DNA from: Mya arenaria
Taxonomy: Eukaryota; Mollusca; Bivalvia; Myida; Myidae
Reading direction: 5' to 3'
DNA length: 64,000 nucleotides
Assembly (NCBI RefSeq): GCF_026914265.1
Contig: NC_069130.1
Coordinates: forward strand, 38,742,988-38,806,987
In this document: piece after piece, positions 11,441 through 23,139 of the stretch
Layout of the letters: each line of letters starts with the position of its first letter
Position numbering within the stretch: the stretch's first letter is position 1
Notes under the pieces: generated by a model
Database searches by the model: none
What the model was told of the DNA's origin: nothing
Seen by the model: the letters and a program-made list of their open reading frames with translations, nothing else
Position numbers and translations under genes: made by a program

Positions 11441-12827
11441 TGCAAGGTAATACAATCCAATGCAAGGTAATACAAGTCAATGCAAGGTAATACAAGCCAA
11501 TGCAAGGTAATACAATCCAATGCAAGGTAATACAATCCAATGCAAGGTAATACAATCCAATGCAAGGTAATACAATCCAATGCAAGGTAATACAATCCAA
11601 TGCAAGGTAATACAATCCAATGCAAGGTAATACAAGTCAATGCAAGGTAATACAAGCCAATGCAAGGTAATACAATCCAATGCAAGGTAATACAATCCAA
11701 TGCAAGGTAATACAATCCAATGCAAGGTAATACAATACAATGCAAGGTAATACAATCCAATGCAAGGTAATACAATCCAATGCAAGGTAATACAATCCAA
11801 TGCAAGGTAATACAAGTCAATGCAAGGTAATACAAGCCAATGCAAGGTAATACAATCCAATGCAAGGTAATACAATCCAATGCAAGGTAATACAAGTCAA
11901 TGCAAGGTAATACAAGCCAATGCAAGGTAATACAATCCAATGCAAGGTAATACAATCCAATGCAAGGTAATACAATACAATGCAAGGTAATACAAGCCAA
12001 TGCAAGGTAATACAATCCAATGCAAGGTAATACAATCCAATGCAAGGTAATACAAGCCAATGCAAGGTAATACAATCCAATGCAAGGTAATACAAGTCAA
12101 TGCAAGGTAATACAATCCAATGCAAGGTAATACAAGTCAATGCAAGGTAATACAAGCCAATGCAAGGTAATACAATCCAATGCAAGGTAATACAATCCAA
12201 TGCAAGGTAATACAATACAATGCAAGGTAATACAAGCCAATGCAAGGTAATACAATCCAATGCAAGGTAATACAATCCAATGCAAGGTAATACAAGCCAA
12301 TGCAAGGTAATACAATCCAATGCAAGGTAATACAAGTCAATGCAAGGTAATACAAGCCAATGCAAGGTAATACAATCCAATGCAAGGTAATACAATACAA
12401 TGCAAGGTAATACAAGCCAATGCAAGTTAATACAATCCAATGCAAGGTAATACAAGCCAATGCAAGGTAATACAAGCCAATGCAAGGTAATACAATCCAA
12501 TGCAAGGTAATACAATCCAATAATACAATCCAGTGCAAGGTAATACAAGACAATGCAAGGTAATACAATCCAATGGATGGTAATACAATCCAATGCAAGT
12601 TAATACAATCCAATGGAAGGTAATACAATCCAATGCAAGGTAATACAATCCAATGCAAGGTAATGCAAGCCAATGCAAGGTAATACAATCCAATGCAAGG
12701 TAATACAATCCAATGCAAGGTAATACAATCCAATGCAAGGTAATACAATCCAATGCAAGGTAATACAAGCCAATGCTAGGTAATACAAGCCAATGCAAGG
12801 TAATACAATCCAATGCCAAGTCGATGA
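11441..12827. repeat. 20-bp minisatellite, homogeneous core
   Basis: About 68 head-to-tail copies of TGCAAGGTAATACAATCCAA. Four variants differ at the ATCC position (ATCC, AGTC, AGCC, ATAC). Register is perfect from 11441 to about 12510; after one short unit near 12520 it becomes slightly more variable. The block 11881-12100 (11 units) recurs with the same variant order at 12121-12340, a 240-bp higher-order period. Long minus-strand frames across it (about 200-260 codons) are repeat artefacts reading LALDCITLHWIVLPCIGLYY. Confidence 0.95.
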
Positions 12828-15285
12828 AAGTTAATGTGAAGTAGATGCAGGGCAATGCTAGGTGGATGCAAGCCAATGCAAAGTCGAGCAGGCCAATGCC
12901 AAGTAGATTAAGTTAATGTCAAGTAGACGAAAATCAATGAAAAGATGATGCAAGCCAATGCCAAGTAGATAAAAGCGAATGCTAAGTAGTTGCTAGTCAA
13001 TGCCAAGTAGATGCAAGTCTATTCCTAGGAGATGCAAGTCTTTGCAAAGTACATGCAGGTTAATGCCAAGAAGATGCAAGTCAATGCCAAGAAGATGCAA
13101 GTCTATGCCAAGGGTACGCAAGTCTATGCCAAGTGTACGCAAGTCAATGCCAAGAAGATGGAAGTGGATGCTATTCAGTGTCAAGTAGGTGCAAGCCAAT
13201 GCCAATTAGATGCAAGTCAATGCAAAGTAGATCCAAGTCAATGCCAGGTAGATGCTATAAAATGCCAGGTAGATGCTAGTCAATGCTAAGTGGATGCTAA
13301 TCAATGCAAAATAGATCCTAGTCAATAACAAAAAGATGCAAATCAATGCAAAGTCAACACAAGTAAAATCCTACTTTATGTGAAGGGCGTGCTACTCAAT
13401 GCCAAATAGATGCAAGTCAATGCCAAATTGATCCGAGTCGATGACAAGTAGATGCTAGTCAATGCTATGTGGATGCTACTTGTTGTCAAGCATATCTTAA
13501 TCAATGACATGTTGATGCACGTCAATGCTAAGTCGATACTAGTCAATGCAAAGTAGATGCAAGTCAAGACAAATTAGATGCTAGTCAATGCCAAGTAGAT
13601 GCTAGTTATGCCAAGTAAATGCGACTCAGTGCCAAGTTCATCCCACTCAATGCCAAGAAGATGCAATTTAATTCCAGATAGATGCTAGTCTTTGCCAAGT
13701 AGATACTAGTCAATGACAAGCAATTTCAAGTCAATTGCAAGTCAATGCCAAGTGGATCACAAGTCAATGCCACGTATATGCAAGTTGATTTCAAGAAGAT
13801 GCTAGTCAATGTCAAGTAGATGCAAGTCAAGGCCAAATAGAAGCTAGTCAATGCCAATTAAATGCAAATTAATGCCAAGTTGATGCAAGTAAATGCCAAA
13901 TAGATGCTAGTAAATGCCAAGAAGATGTAAGTCAAGGCCAAGTTGATGCTAGACAATGTCAAGTTAATGAATGTCAATGCCAAGTATATGCATGCCAATG
14001 TCACGCAGATGCTAGTCAATACCAAGTAAACGCAAGTTAATAACAAGTTAATTCAAATTAATACCAAGTTAATGCAGATGCAAGACAATTCCAAGGAGAT
14101 GCAAGTTAATGCCAAGTAGAAGATAATCAATATCAAGTAGATGATTCAATGCCAAGAAGATCTCAGGCAATGCCAAACAAATGCTAGTTAATGTGAAGGG
14201 CATGAAACTCATTGCCAAATACATCCTAGTCAAAACAAAATAGATGCAAGTCAATGCCAAGCAGATGCAAGTCAATCTCAGGAAAAAACAAGTAAATGCA
14301 AAATAGATGCTAGTAAATGCTAAGTAGATGCAAGTTAATGCTTAGTAGATCCAAGACAGTGCTAAGAACATGTAAGACAATGTCAATACAAATCAATCGA
14401 ATGTCAAGTAGATGCAAGACAATGTCATTAACATGGAACTCAATGCTAAGTGCATGCAAGAAGATGCTACTTAATGTCAAGTGCATTTTACGCAATGCCT
14501 ATAAGATGCTAACCAATGTCAAGATATTCAAGTCAATGTCAAACGGATGCTAGTCATCAACTTATAAATCTATACCAAATAACTGAAAGTAAATGCCAAG
14601 TAGATATACTTCCATATAAAAGATATTCAATTCAATGCTAATTATATGCTTATCAATGTCGAGTTAGTAAATTCCAAGTAGATGTTCGTTTATACCAAGT
14701 AGATTCAAGTCAAGGTCAAGTAGATGCTTATCAATATAAATAAGTTAGAATCAAGTAGATACTAGCCTATGCCAAGAAGATGCAAGTCAATGTTAAGTGG
14801 ATGCAACTCGCTGTTAAATAGATCTTAGTCAATACCAGATGCAAGTCAATGCCAAATAGATGCAAGTCAAATCTAGATGCAAGTCAATGACAAGTAGATG
14901 CAAGTCAATGCTTAGCAGATGCTAGTCAATGCCAAGTAGTGCTAGTCAAATCCAAGTGGATGCAAGTCAAATCCAAGTAGATGCTAGTCAATGCTTAGCA
15001 GATGCTAGTCAATGCAAAGTAGATGCAAGTCAAATCCAAATGGATACAAGTCAATGCCAAGTAGATGCAAGTCAGTGCCAAGTAGATGCAAGTCAATGTC
15101 AAGTAGATGCAAATCAAATCCAAGTGCATGCAAGTCAATGCCAAGTAGATGCTAGTCAATGCTAAGTAGATGATAGTTAATGCAAGTCTATGCAAAGTAG
15201 ATGCAACTCAAAGCAAAGTAGATGCAAGTCGGTGCCAAGTAGATGCTAGTCAATGCCAAGTAGATGCTAGTCAATGCCAAGTATA
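12828..15285. repeat. Degenerate 20-bp minisatellite flank
   Basis: About 2.4 kb of diverged units of about 20 bases with consensus close to ATGCAAGTCAATGCCAAGTAG. It continues directly from the homogeneous core and shares its period. Unit lengths vary and many units are mutated, so this part is older. Its consensus also appears left of the core at 11403-11440. The small frames here on both strands are not genes. Confidence 0.9.
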
Positions 15286-15537
15286 AAGTTATAAAGTATT
15301 TGACTATTTACGGGTTTTGTGTTATCGCTATTACTTCTTTAGGATGATTCGTGTATTTAATATTAATGATATGGTTTTAGTATTAAATGTCTAAACTTAG
15401 GTGTTCAATCATAAATTGATACAAAGAAAGTTATATTCTTTACTACTGGTTGACTTCATTTTTTAAAGATTGATAAACTTGACACCCTTTCTCTTTGTTA
15501 GGGTATAAAAGCAGCGAAAGGCTTTTGAATAGTTAGT

Positions 15538-15830
15538 GGCGGATCCGTGGTCTTGAGGTAGCACACTATCAATCCAGGGGTCGCAGGTTCGATCCCCCGT
15601 CGCATCACTAAAAAAAACTAATCGTCTTCCGGGAGGGATGTTAAATGGGGGTCCCGTGTGACTGTGCTATACACTGGTGCACGTTAAAGTACCAGGGTAG
15701 CTTTAACCAGGGTTACAATCTGTCTGTGCATTTTGCTCCAAAAACCTAAAATGACTAACAATCTTAACGGAGCACTCGCCGAATGGGCAAGGCCCAAGTG
15801 CGAGTATAAACAAGCTTACACACCCACCCG
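15538..15830 (+). mobile_element. tRNA-derived SINE, copy 1
   Basis: The head is tRNA-like, with a B box GGTTCGATCCC at 15586-15596 preceded by GGATCCGTGGTCTTGAGG in the A-box position. The body contains GTGCACGTTAAAG and ends near CACTCGCCGAATGGGCAAGG. The head would provide an internal pol III promoter. Bodies of this kind are widespread in mollusc SINEs; the exact family is not assigned. It is flanked by GAATAGTTAGT. Confidence 0.75.
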
Positions 15831-15841
15831 GAATAGTTAGT

Positions 15842-16142
15842 AATGTGGCGGATCCGTGGTCTAATGGTAACTCACTTGACTATCAATCCAGGTTTTCGCA
15901 GGTTCGATTCCCCGTCGCAAAAAGTACTAATCGTCTTCCGTGAGGGACGTTCAATGGGGGCCACGTGTGACAGTGGTTTACACGGGTTCACGTTAAAGAA
16001 CCGGGGTAGGTCTAACAATGGTTATATTTTGTCTGTGCACTATGCTCCAACAACCTAAAATGACTAACAATCTTAACGGAGCACTCGCCGAATGGGCAAG
16101 GCCCGAGTGCGAGTGTAAATACATGTAGTCTTACACACACCG
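15842..16142 (+). mobile_element. tRNA-derived SINE, copy 2
   Basis: Same family and orientation as copy 1, with B box GGTTCGATTCC at 15901-15911 and a better A box (GTGGTCTAATGG). GAATAGTTAGT lies at 15527-15537, 15831-15841 and 16143-16153, so the two SINEs share one target-site repeat between them. The short frame across the copy is not a gene. Confidence 0.75.
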
Positions 16143-16153
16143 GAATAGTTAGT

Positions 16154-16970
16154 TTGTGTCTCGACGCCGGAAGGAGAACATCACGTTAATATAATGATAG
16201 GGATTCTTTGAAGTATCTTTTAGTATTGTTTAGGGCGGGTTCTGAACTATTGGAGACTAGGAGAATTTAAGTGAAGCATTGCGTTACAGATTCTAGTTTT
16301 CAGGTTCGGACATTCGTTGTTTTTTTGGGGGTTTTTTGGTCTCTTTTGGCGTTTTGTATGCTGGTCCTGTAAGGTAAAGCATAGGTGTTGTAGTGTTTCT
16401 GTTTGTACGTTCTTAGTTTTTAGGATAATTAAACATTTAACCATAATACTAATTTCTAATCATTTGGTTTTGTAAGCAATCATGCATTGTTAATCGCGTG
16501 TATGTATTACTGAGTTCTTATTTAATTTTTGGGACAATGCAGTCCGAGAATAGGTTTGTAGTATAATTTAAGGTAGCGTGGTCGAGCTAGCTAGGGAAGA
16601 AACGTTACACTATCTCCTCGCCGTCTGCTTAATTTCCCATCGCTTCTACTAGTTTCTCATTTGACACTTTTCTATCATTTGACACTTTTCTATCATTTGA
16701 CACTTTTCTAGCTCCCTTTTCTTATCTAACTGTCTTCTTCATTTCTGGAGACTGCCGCTAAAAAGCTTTGGTAGTCAAGTATATTAATGTTTTATAGCAA
16801 ACGCTATCTTATGCAAAAACAATATGAACCTGCACGTACATGTCAAACATGGGAGGAGGAACATTATACGAAGGGGTCACATCCCATCCAATCCTACCCA
16901 CCAGACCCTGGATACGGCTTAATTTTGAACGGAATCAGGAATAACATTCAGTATAATATTGCTTATTTAA
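16154..16970. other. Gene-free stretch with an 18-bp triplication
   Basis: No gene seen. Three copies of an 18-base unit reading TATCATTTGACACTTTTC lie at about 16655-16710. Confidence 0.45.
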
Positions 16971-17350
16971 AGCTGCACTCTCACAGATTGAACGTTTTGA
17001 CAACTTTTTTTTATTTTTTGTCTTGGAACGAGCCAATTTTTGCGAAAATGCATGGAAACCAGTTTTATAAGACTGCGGAAACCAGTTTTATAAGACTGCT
17101 GACAAAAAAATAGATCGCAGAGTTTTGTATTTAAGTTCAAAAATTGATGTTTTATGCATTTTTCTTAAACCGTTAGTAACGGTTTTAGCCATAAAACATT
17201 AATTTTCTAACGGAAAATGAAAATCTGCGATCTGATCTTTTGTCAACAATCTTTTATCATTGGTTATCAGATATTTACGCAAAAATTTGCTCTTTCCAAG
17301 ACAAAAAATAAAAAAAGTTGTAAAAACGGTATATCTGTGAAAGTGCAGCT
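16971..17350. mobile_element. TTAA palindromic MITE, copy 3
   Basis: Starts AGCTGCACTCTCACAGATTG after TTAA at 16967-16970 and ends AAGTGCAGCT at 17350; the right TTAA has decayed. It contains an extra internal duplication of about 26 bases (GGAAACCAGTTTTATAAGAC appears twice near 17055 and 17080), which explains its larger size. Confidence 0.8.
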
Positions 17351-17590
17351 GAAATCCCAAATATTGCTTGATTATCAAATATCATCGGTTCCATATTCAA
17401 ATTTGTAGTTGAAATAAATAAAGATACATTTCAAAATGTCTGTATAAAAAACATAATCAGCACAATGGATTTTTGGTTGTATTTATCAATGAAATAGCCT
17501 ACATATAAGTTAGTAAAGTTGCGAATCTGCTATTTAATTGCGGGACGACTCGTAGGTGGAAATTATTTACGCAAAAACACAATTAAAAAT

Positions 17591-17674
17591 ATGACCGTCA
17601 AGGAAGATTTTGACGACAAAACCATCAATCAGTTAAACCGTTTCTTAAAGTTTAAACTGGATGACACAATAGAG
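17591..17674 (+). CDS. Possible upstream coding exon of the GPCR gene
   Basis: An ATG at 17591 opens 28 codons (MTVKEDFDDKTINQLNRFLK and onward) ending in a good donor, ATAGAG|GTAAGC, in phase 0. Acidic text followed by a TINQLN-like motif is common in the N termini of mollusc peptide GPCRs (recollection). Joined to the obvious acceptor at 18658 it would hit a stop. Joined to the weak acceptor TTTGGAG|GTT at 18713/18714 it would read in frame into the receptor. Without transcripts the link is uncertain. Confidence 0.3.
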
Positions 17675-17794
17675 GTAAGCCTGCTTTTCTACCTTTTTCA
17701 TTTGATTTTAGCACTTTTTTACGTAACCTGCATAGTTTGAAATAAAGAGATTGGTAAAATATCATTACAATATTTTTGCATCTGCATTTTATAT

Positions 17795-18500
17795 GCCTAA
17801 CGTGGGCATGTCAAAATTGCACCGTCCGTCCGTTCATGCGCATTAACATTTATGGTTGATGGGGTTTACTGACAATAGGCGTAGGGGCATTTTTGTATAA
17901 ACGCTCTTATAAGCTATTTTTCCAGTCTGTAATACACAGTGCGATTTTTGAACAAAAAGGTACATCTTTAAAGCAACCACGTCTTACCCCGAAGGTCACG
18001 GTCACACTAAGAAGGTAATTATTATGGAATGCTGCATATATGCATATATAGAGAATAGACGATTGTGTTCGGGTTGTAATTTGTCATGCACATGCGAATT
18101 TTTAAATGACCTGGAACATATATTTGGCGTATAAAGAAAGTGTCGCGTGCAATAATCAAATCTCTACCTCGAAGGTCAAGGTCACACTTAGATTTTCAAG
18201 TAGCGTGCCACATCTGTTCGGCCCAAAAAGTCGATGTTCCGCACTAACAGGTTAAACTATAATGGAATGCTGCATACGTGTTTATGCACGCACAGAATTA
18301 GTGGCCGTGGCCTGGCTCTAATCTTGTCTTGCATTGGGGGATATTGGAAATAGCATATCGCAAATCTGAGGTACAAACAGACGACAAATTATGTGGAAGA
18401 CGCGGGTTATTCCCTCTGGTTGTGTCGCATGTCCATGGGTACCTACCTCTTACTCTTCGGTCACGCTCCCACATACATACTTAAGGTCCAGCATAAAAAA
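17795..18500. repeat. Diverged tandem repeat upstream of the GPCR
   Basis: Two or more diverged units share CGAAGGTCA(A/C)GGTCACACT (near 17990 and 18170) and TATAATGGAATGCTGCATA-like text (near 18020 and 18258). Period is about 180-240 bases. No gene is seen. Confidence 0.45.
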
Positions 18501-18683
18501 ATATATACGCTTGTACTAGTAGTTTATGTTAGTTCAGCCTGAATGTAGACGTATTAGTAATTGTATGATTGTTAATTGTCCTCTCCATTTCGCTTCAAAT
18601 ACCACTTCGATGACATTTGTCATTTAAAGTGAAAGGTTCTTGATTTGTAACATTGCAGTTCTGCTAATGGTTGGGGATATAAA

Positions 18684-20159
18684 ATGGAGAGCAATGCCAC
18701 TATGCGTTTGGAGGTTAGCAGACAGGAAATCATGAGCCATTTGCTACCGGTAACCATCCTGATGGCTATTCTCGGAATTGTTGGGTTGCTAGGCAACATG
18801 GTTGCTGTGGCGTTCTACAGAAGCAGAAGCAATAGATCTTCGACTGTTCTGTTAATCATGTATTTGGCCTGTTTTGACATAACTGTGTGCATAATGATTA
18901 TTCCAAACATCTTAGAAATGGTTTACAACGTGATGCATACGCAGAGCTTTTTATGCAAGCTCACACATTTTCTCGGACTATCAACTGTCGGCTCTTCTTG
19001 TTTCACACTGATGTTGATAGCCATAGATCGCCATCAGAAAATCTGCAAACCTTTCAAACGTATGCTAAATCAGAAAAATGCCAAATTCGCAACGATTGGA
19101 TTCATAGTGTTTTCAGTTCTTGTTTCCATTCGGAACTTTTTCATCTTCGACACAATTGAAGTGCACCTAACGGCTGACGGTGGTACTAATGACACGATAA
19201 ACGGTCACTATTGTACTTCAGATGATGATCCAAAATACAGCGTTGTTGTAACAGTGTTTAACGCCATTGATTTCCTCCTGCTGATGTCAATATGGATCAC
19301 GATTTTGTACTGTTACTCACATGTGGTTTACAGAGTGGTGAAGCTTCGAAAGAAACGCGAAAGAATGAAACGGAGTCCAACACACGGCGGCGTTGAACCA
19401 ACTCACGTTGATAAACCAACAAACGTCGATAATAACTCTGAGGAAATCGGTGTGAAACATGTTTCCATCATAGATACGTCTAATTTTGACAATCAATGTC
19501 ATACAAACGTGATTGTTTTAGAACAAATAAATGACGAATCCTATGAAAGCAAGACAGATACGATCACTAACGAACCGTTTAAAAGTTCTAGTGAAGTTGG
19601 AAAGATGGCAAGGACAATTTTGAGAGATAGAATAACATCTGACGAAAATGTTCGCAGAAGTCTCCACGTACATTTTGAATCCTCAATCAGCGAATTAAAC
19701 GATACATCTAGCGGAACTCACGACGACCTCGGTGAACATTCAGAAGTTGAAAGCGATGATACTTCTGGACAAAGCGATTTCTCCGAAACGTCGATAACTC
19801 AAACGTTCCCAAGTCGTAAACGTGTACGTCGAAATAAGCACCATATAAGCGGGAGGGAGCGTCGTTTGACGTATATGATGTTGGCGGTTTCTGCAGTTTT
19901 TATTGTGTGCTTTCTACCATTCTTTGCAGTGAGAATTGTAGCACGTATCGTATTGGAAACGGGTGAAGAATACGAGTTAGGCTTGATGAAGCAGATAGCT
20001 CTGCGCCTTCCATATCTGAATAGCGTTTTCAATCCGATTGTTTACTGTGTGTTTAATCAGGAGTTTCGCGAGTACGTATGGTCTTTGTTCCGCAGGATTG
20101 CCGACTTCATAATTATGTTCAAAAGAAAGATGTTTTCACGGAAAAACACTTGTTTTTAA
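18684..20159 (+). CDS. Class A (rhodopsin-like) G-protein-coupled receptor, probable peptide or orphan receptor
   Basis: A 491-residue frame in one exon shows seven hydrophobic segments in order. Landmarks are GN at 37-38 (TM1), Asp65 in TM2, Cys91 at the top of TM3, DRH at 115-117 in place of the usual DRY, Cys177 in the second extracellular loop (likely disulfide partner of Cys91), CFLPF at 409-413 (TM6) and NPIVY at 450-454 (TM7). The third intracellular loop is very long (about residues 220-390), hydrophilic and Ser/Thr-rich, suiting G-protein and kinase regulation at the plasma membrane. Asn-X-Thr sites at N4 and N170 fit glycosylation. TM4 lacks the usual Trp. The start ATG follows an acceptor-like TAACATTGCAG ending at 18658, so a 5' untranslated exon is likely. 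The ligand cannot be assigned from sequence alone; the TM6/TM7 style resembles neuropeptide receptors. Confidence 0.9.
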   Translation: MESNATMRLEVSRQEIMSHLLPVTILMAILGIVGLLGNMVAVAFYRSRSNRSSTVLLIMYLACFDITVCIMIIPNILEMVYNVMHTQSFLCKLTHFLGLSTVGSSCFTLMLIAIDRHQKICKPFKRMLNQKNAKFATIGFIVFSVLVSIRNFFIFDTIEVHLTADGGTNDTINGHYCTSDDDPKYSVVVTVFNAIDFLLLMSIWITILYCYSHVVYRVVKLRKKRERMKRSPTHGGVEPTHVDKPTNVDNNSEEIGVKHVSIIDTSNFDNQCHTNVIVLEQINDESYESKTDTITNEPFKSSSEVGKMARTILRDRITSDENVRRSLHVHFESSISELNDTSSGTHDDLGEHSEVESDDTSGQSDFSETSITQTFPSRKRVRRNKHHISGRERRLTYMMLAVSAVFIVCFLPFFAVRIVARIVLETGEEYELGLMKQIALRLPYLNSVFNPIVYCVFNQEFREYVWSLFRRIADFIIMFKRKMFSRKNTCF

Positions 20160-20869
20160 AACTGCTTTAACGTGAAATCTACTTATATATGGCCGTGCAC
20201 TATTTCGCTCTAGTTAACACTTTTTCTTCCGTGAACAGTATGGTCTGTTTATAGAAGATCGCAGCTAAGTTTACCAATCAAGCTTAGAGCTTCCTGGCTT
20301 TGGGTTAAGACGCAATGACCTACTTTGATGAACATGTACAGACCATTTGAATGTTAAATATGTCAGTTACCGGTTCTTGTGTATTTGCTCGATGTACAGT
20401 TAAATATGGTATTGATGTAAAATGTAAATACGGTTTTCTGTGTCGGTTCGTTTTTTCCCATGGTCATATTGAATTAGGGGTCGTATTGGGGGGGGGGGGC
20501 ATCCTTCACCGTTGTGCTAATAAGCCCTATTGTAAATTATGGACCGTGTTGGTATGTTTAATGTTTATTTAAAGATTGATGTATTATGTGAATGTGATAA
20601 CATGTATCGGTTGCGTTCGTTTTTCTCCCTGGTCATATTATGGCAATAAATCTTTTCACCGAACTCATCTTACGTACGACTTGAATTGTTTCTTTTTGGT
20701 CGTATTTATATTTTTTTAATGATGATTTCCGGAATATATCACACAAGTGTTTGGTAGAAGGCTCCTCATAAAGATGGCTAATCAAACCTGAAGTGTACCC
20801 TTAAAGGGACACTATGTAGGTTGATGTAATACGTGTAGTGTGTCTTTGTGTTTTTTTTGTACATATATA
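20160..20869. other. GPCR 3' flank
   Basis: Contains a candidate poly(A) signal AATAAA at 20645-20650, a G-run at about 20488-20499, and near 20803 the repeat-like text CCCTTAAAGGGACACTATG. No second gene is seen. Confidence 0.45.
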
Positions 20870-21043
20870 GTCGAACCCCGTTGGCTCGAACTCGCTTGGC
20901 TCGAAATCCTCGTTGGCTCGAACTGTATGTAAAGGACCGATTTCTTTATGCTGAATGTAAGCATTCCCGCTTGGCTCGAATTTTCCGAGGCTCGAGGTAT
21001 TTTCGCCGTTCCCTTAGAGTTCTTTGAGCCAACCGGGTTCGAC
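20870..21043. mobile_element. TCGAA-rich Tc1/mariner-pogo-like MITE
   Basis: The left end GTCGAACCCCGTTGGCTCGA and right end TTGAGCCAACCGGGTTCGAC are inverted. GGCTCGAA recurs inside at least four times. TA-rich flanks suit a TA target, but the exact duplication is unclear. Confidence 0.6.
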
Positions 21044-23139
21044 TTAATATATGTATATTGTAATTATATAAGAGAAGTTATATTTGTTGTAAGTTTTTGG
21101 AAACAGCATAATACGTAATTCCATTATAAATGGGACACGATAAAGGTTAATAAAAAATAGAATGTTTTATTAAGTTTAACTCATTTGACTGTAATAATCA
21201 AAACAAAAGGGTATTATTTGTGTACAGATTTAAAAAATAATGCGCTTTATTAACTGGGGAATTTTGGGTTATGGAGCTAAATATAAAATAAACATTTATA
21301 AATGCCTATGTTTTTAACTGTACCAAAAGTATACGCTTGTTTTTTTTGCTTTGAGCATTGAAGTCAAATACGATTAATAAAATTTAAAACGAAATGCATC
21401 AGCCTATATTGTGCTCTTTTAAGCGCCATGTGAAATATGTTTTTACTATACTTGGAATGGCGTTCGGAACAAGATATTTCATATTCATGATTCCAAATTC
21501 GTCGAAAATTCATTTGTCTTTTATAACAGGATCAAGCTCAGCTTTTGATAAACTCATTTGAACTTGAGAAATTGATTAATTTCCTTGTCTCATAATAAAT
21601 AAAACAGTACAAACAAGAACAAGGATTAGGTGGAGATTTCAATCATTTGCCATTTTAATCTAATAAATGCATTGTCACTAACACGCAAAATCATGGTCAA
21701 AAACGTCCGTATGTCAGGAAAAGATCAGCAGGGGTCCAGTACAGAACAAATATAAATGCCGAGCGGTTTATGATCCATCCAGAGGTGTTCCGAAGAAGTC
21801 GCGGCCAAAGAAATAGAGCTGCTGACTGGTTGAAATCTCCAGAAGTGAAACTCTTTGATAAATGTTAGGACTAGTACGAGGTTATGGCCATATATCTACC
21901 AAGGGCGTCTCAAGGATTCGACGTTAGAGGGCTCGTACTTGAGGAGCGTATTCTTTTGACTTGTGCCTTCTCCGCAGAACCGTAATTGATTTGGTTGAAA
22001 ATGTTGGCATGGGGTTTGGAGGTACTCCCCCAAGAACATGACATTTTTAACATTGTCTAGATCGAAATTGTGCATTTTGGGCCTATTTCATACTGTGTTT
22101 TTCCTATATTAAATAAAGTAATCTGGATTTTTTATATATATTATTTATTTTATTTTATTTTTGGGGGTTGCGGCGCCTGGTGCGCCCCCAACCCCTGGAT
22201 CCGCTAGTAAATCCTTTTTAAAATGCCCATGATCAATTCAAATCATCAGTGGAATACTATTTAACATAAACAAAATCAAAAACACCTCAATCTGCCGAAA
22301 TACCAGAAACAGTATTTCACTGGCACTACTTAATATTCCTAAAATGCTTCCTGCAAACAACAAAACAAGCCATATCAGGGGCTTCAAAATGACACGGAAA
22401 TGAGTATCGTCCCACACGCCTACTTTTTGAATGCCCCTTTTAAACTTAGTGGGAGCTCCCCAAATCCCTAGTTTCAGCAATAATCCAGCTTCTTTCAAAT
22501 TAAAATGAAACCGCTGCAAACACATCTCAACGGGAGAGGGATAGGAACTGGCGTGTTTTCCCTCTGAAACACCTCAAATAGTGCACCTCTTACGGGCCTT
22601 CCACAATGCAAGTTCATGTTAAAAGAAGTTTTGTGGTACAATCTTTTTCAGGAGTAGAAAAAACCTCATAAGCAACATTTTTGGGTGATAAGGAGTTGAG
22701 CAAATTTTACGAAAGAACATTTTATCAGAGTTTAGTTCAAAGGGCAATTGTATTTTTTTTATCTGTCGATAACTTAAATATTTCTGTGTGTCAAAATGAT
22801 CCAGACTACCCAATCAACAATGCCTTGAGGGTTCTTGATCATATAAGTTCAAATTAGAAAGATATTCAAGAAAGTAATGCAAAATAGTGGATGAAATTCA
22901 TTTCCTGGTTACAAAAATGAAAAAAAACTTTCTCAAAATACATGCTATCAACACAAAGCCGCAAGACATTGTTGATCGGGTAGTCCGGACTACATTGACA
23001 CAAAAACATATTAATTTCGTATGAAGACATTTCCTTAAAAAAATGTAAATGCTTTTTTTTTAGATAAAATCTTATTCCATAAAAAGTTACATCTAAACAT
23101 GTTGCAACGGATGTATTTAGCATGCTTGCTAAGTATTAA
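21044..23139. other. Gene-poor stretch
   Basis: About 2.1 kb of AT-rich sequence with chance frames only. The longest, on the minus strand at 22238-22525 (95 codons, hydrophobic C-terminal half), has no recognised family and no splice context and was not called as a gene. The text CAATCAACAATGCCTTG near 22811 partly recurs inverted near 22967. Confidence 0.4.

Noticed and set aside
11304-12876. Long minus-strand frames (up to 258 codons) with MYYLALDCITLH repeats
   Set aside because: They lie entirely in the 20-bp minisatellite and are open in all frames because the unit lacks stops; no splice, start or family evidence.
11441-15285. CRISPR-like regular repetition
   Set aside because: Units are head-to-tail with no unique spacers, and the genome is eukaryotic.
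22238-22525. 95-codon minus-strand frame with a hydrophobic C-terminal half
   Set aside because: No family, no splice sites and no neighbouring exons; probably chance.
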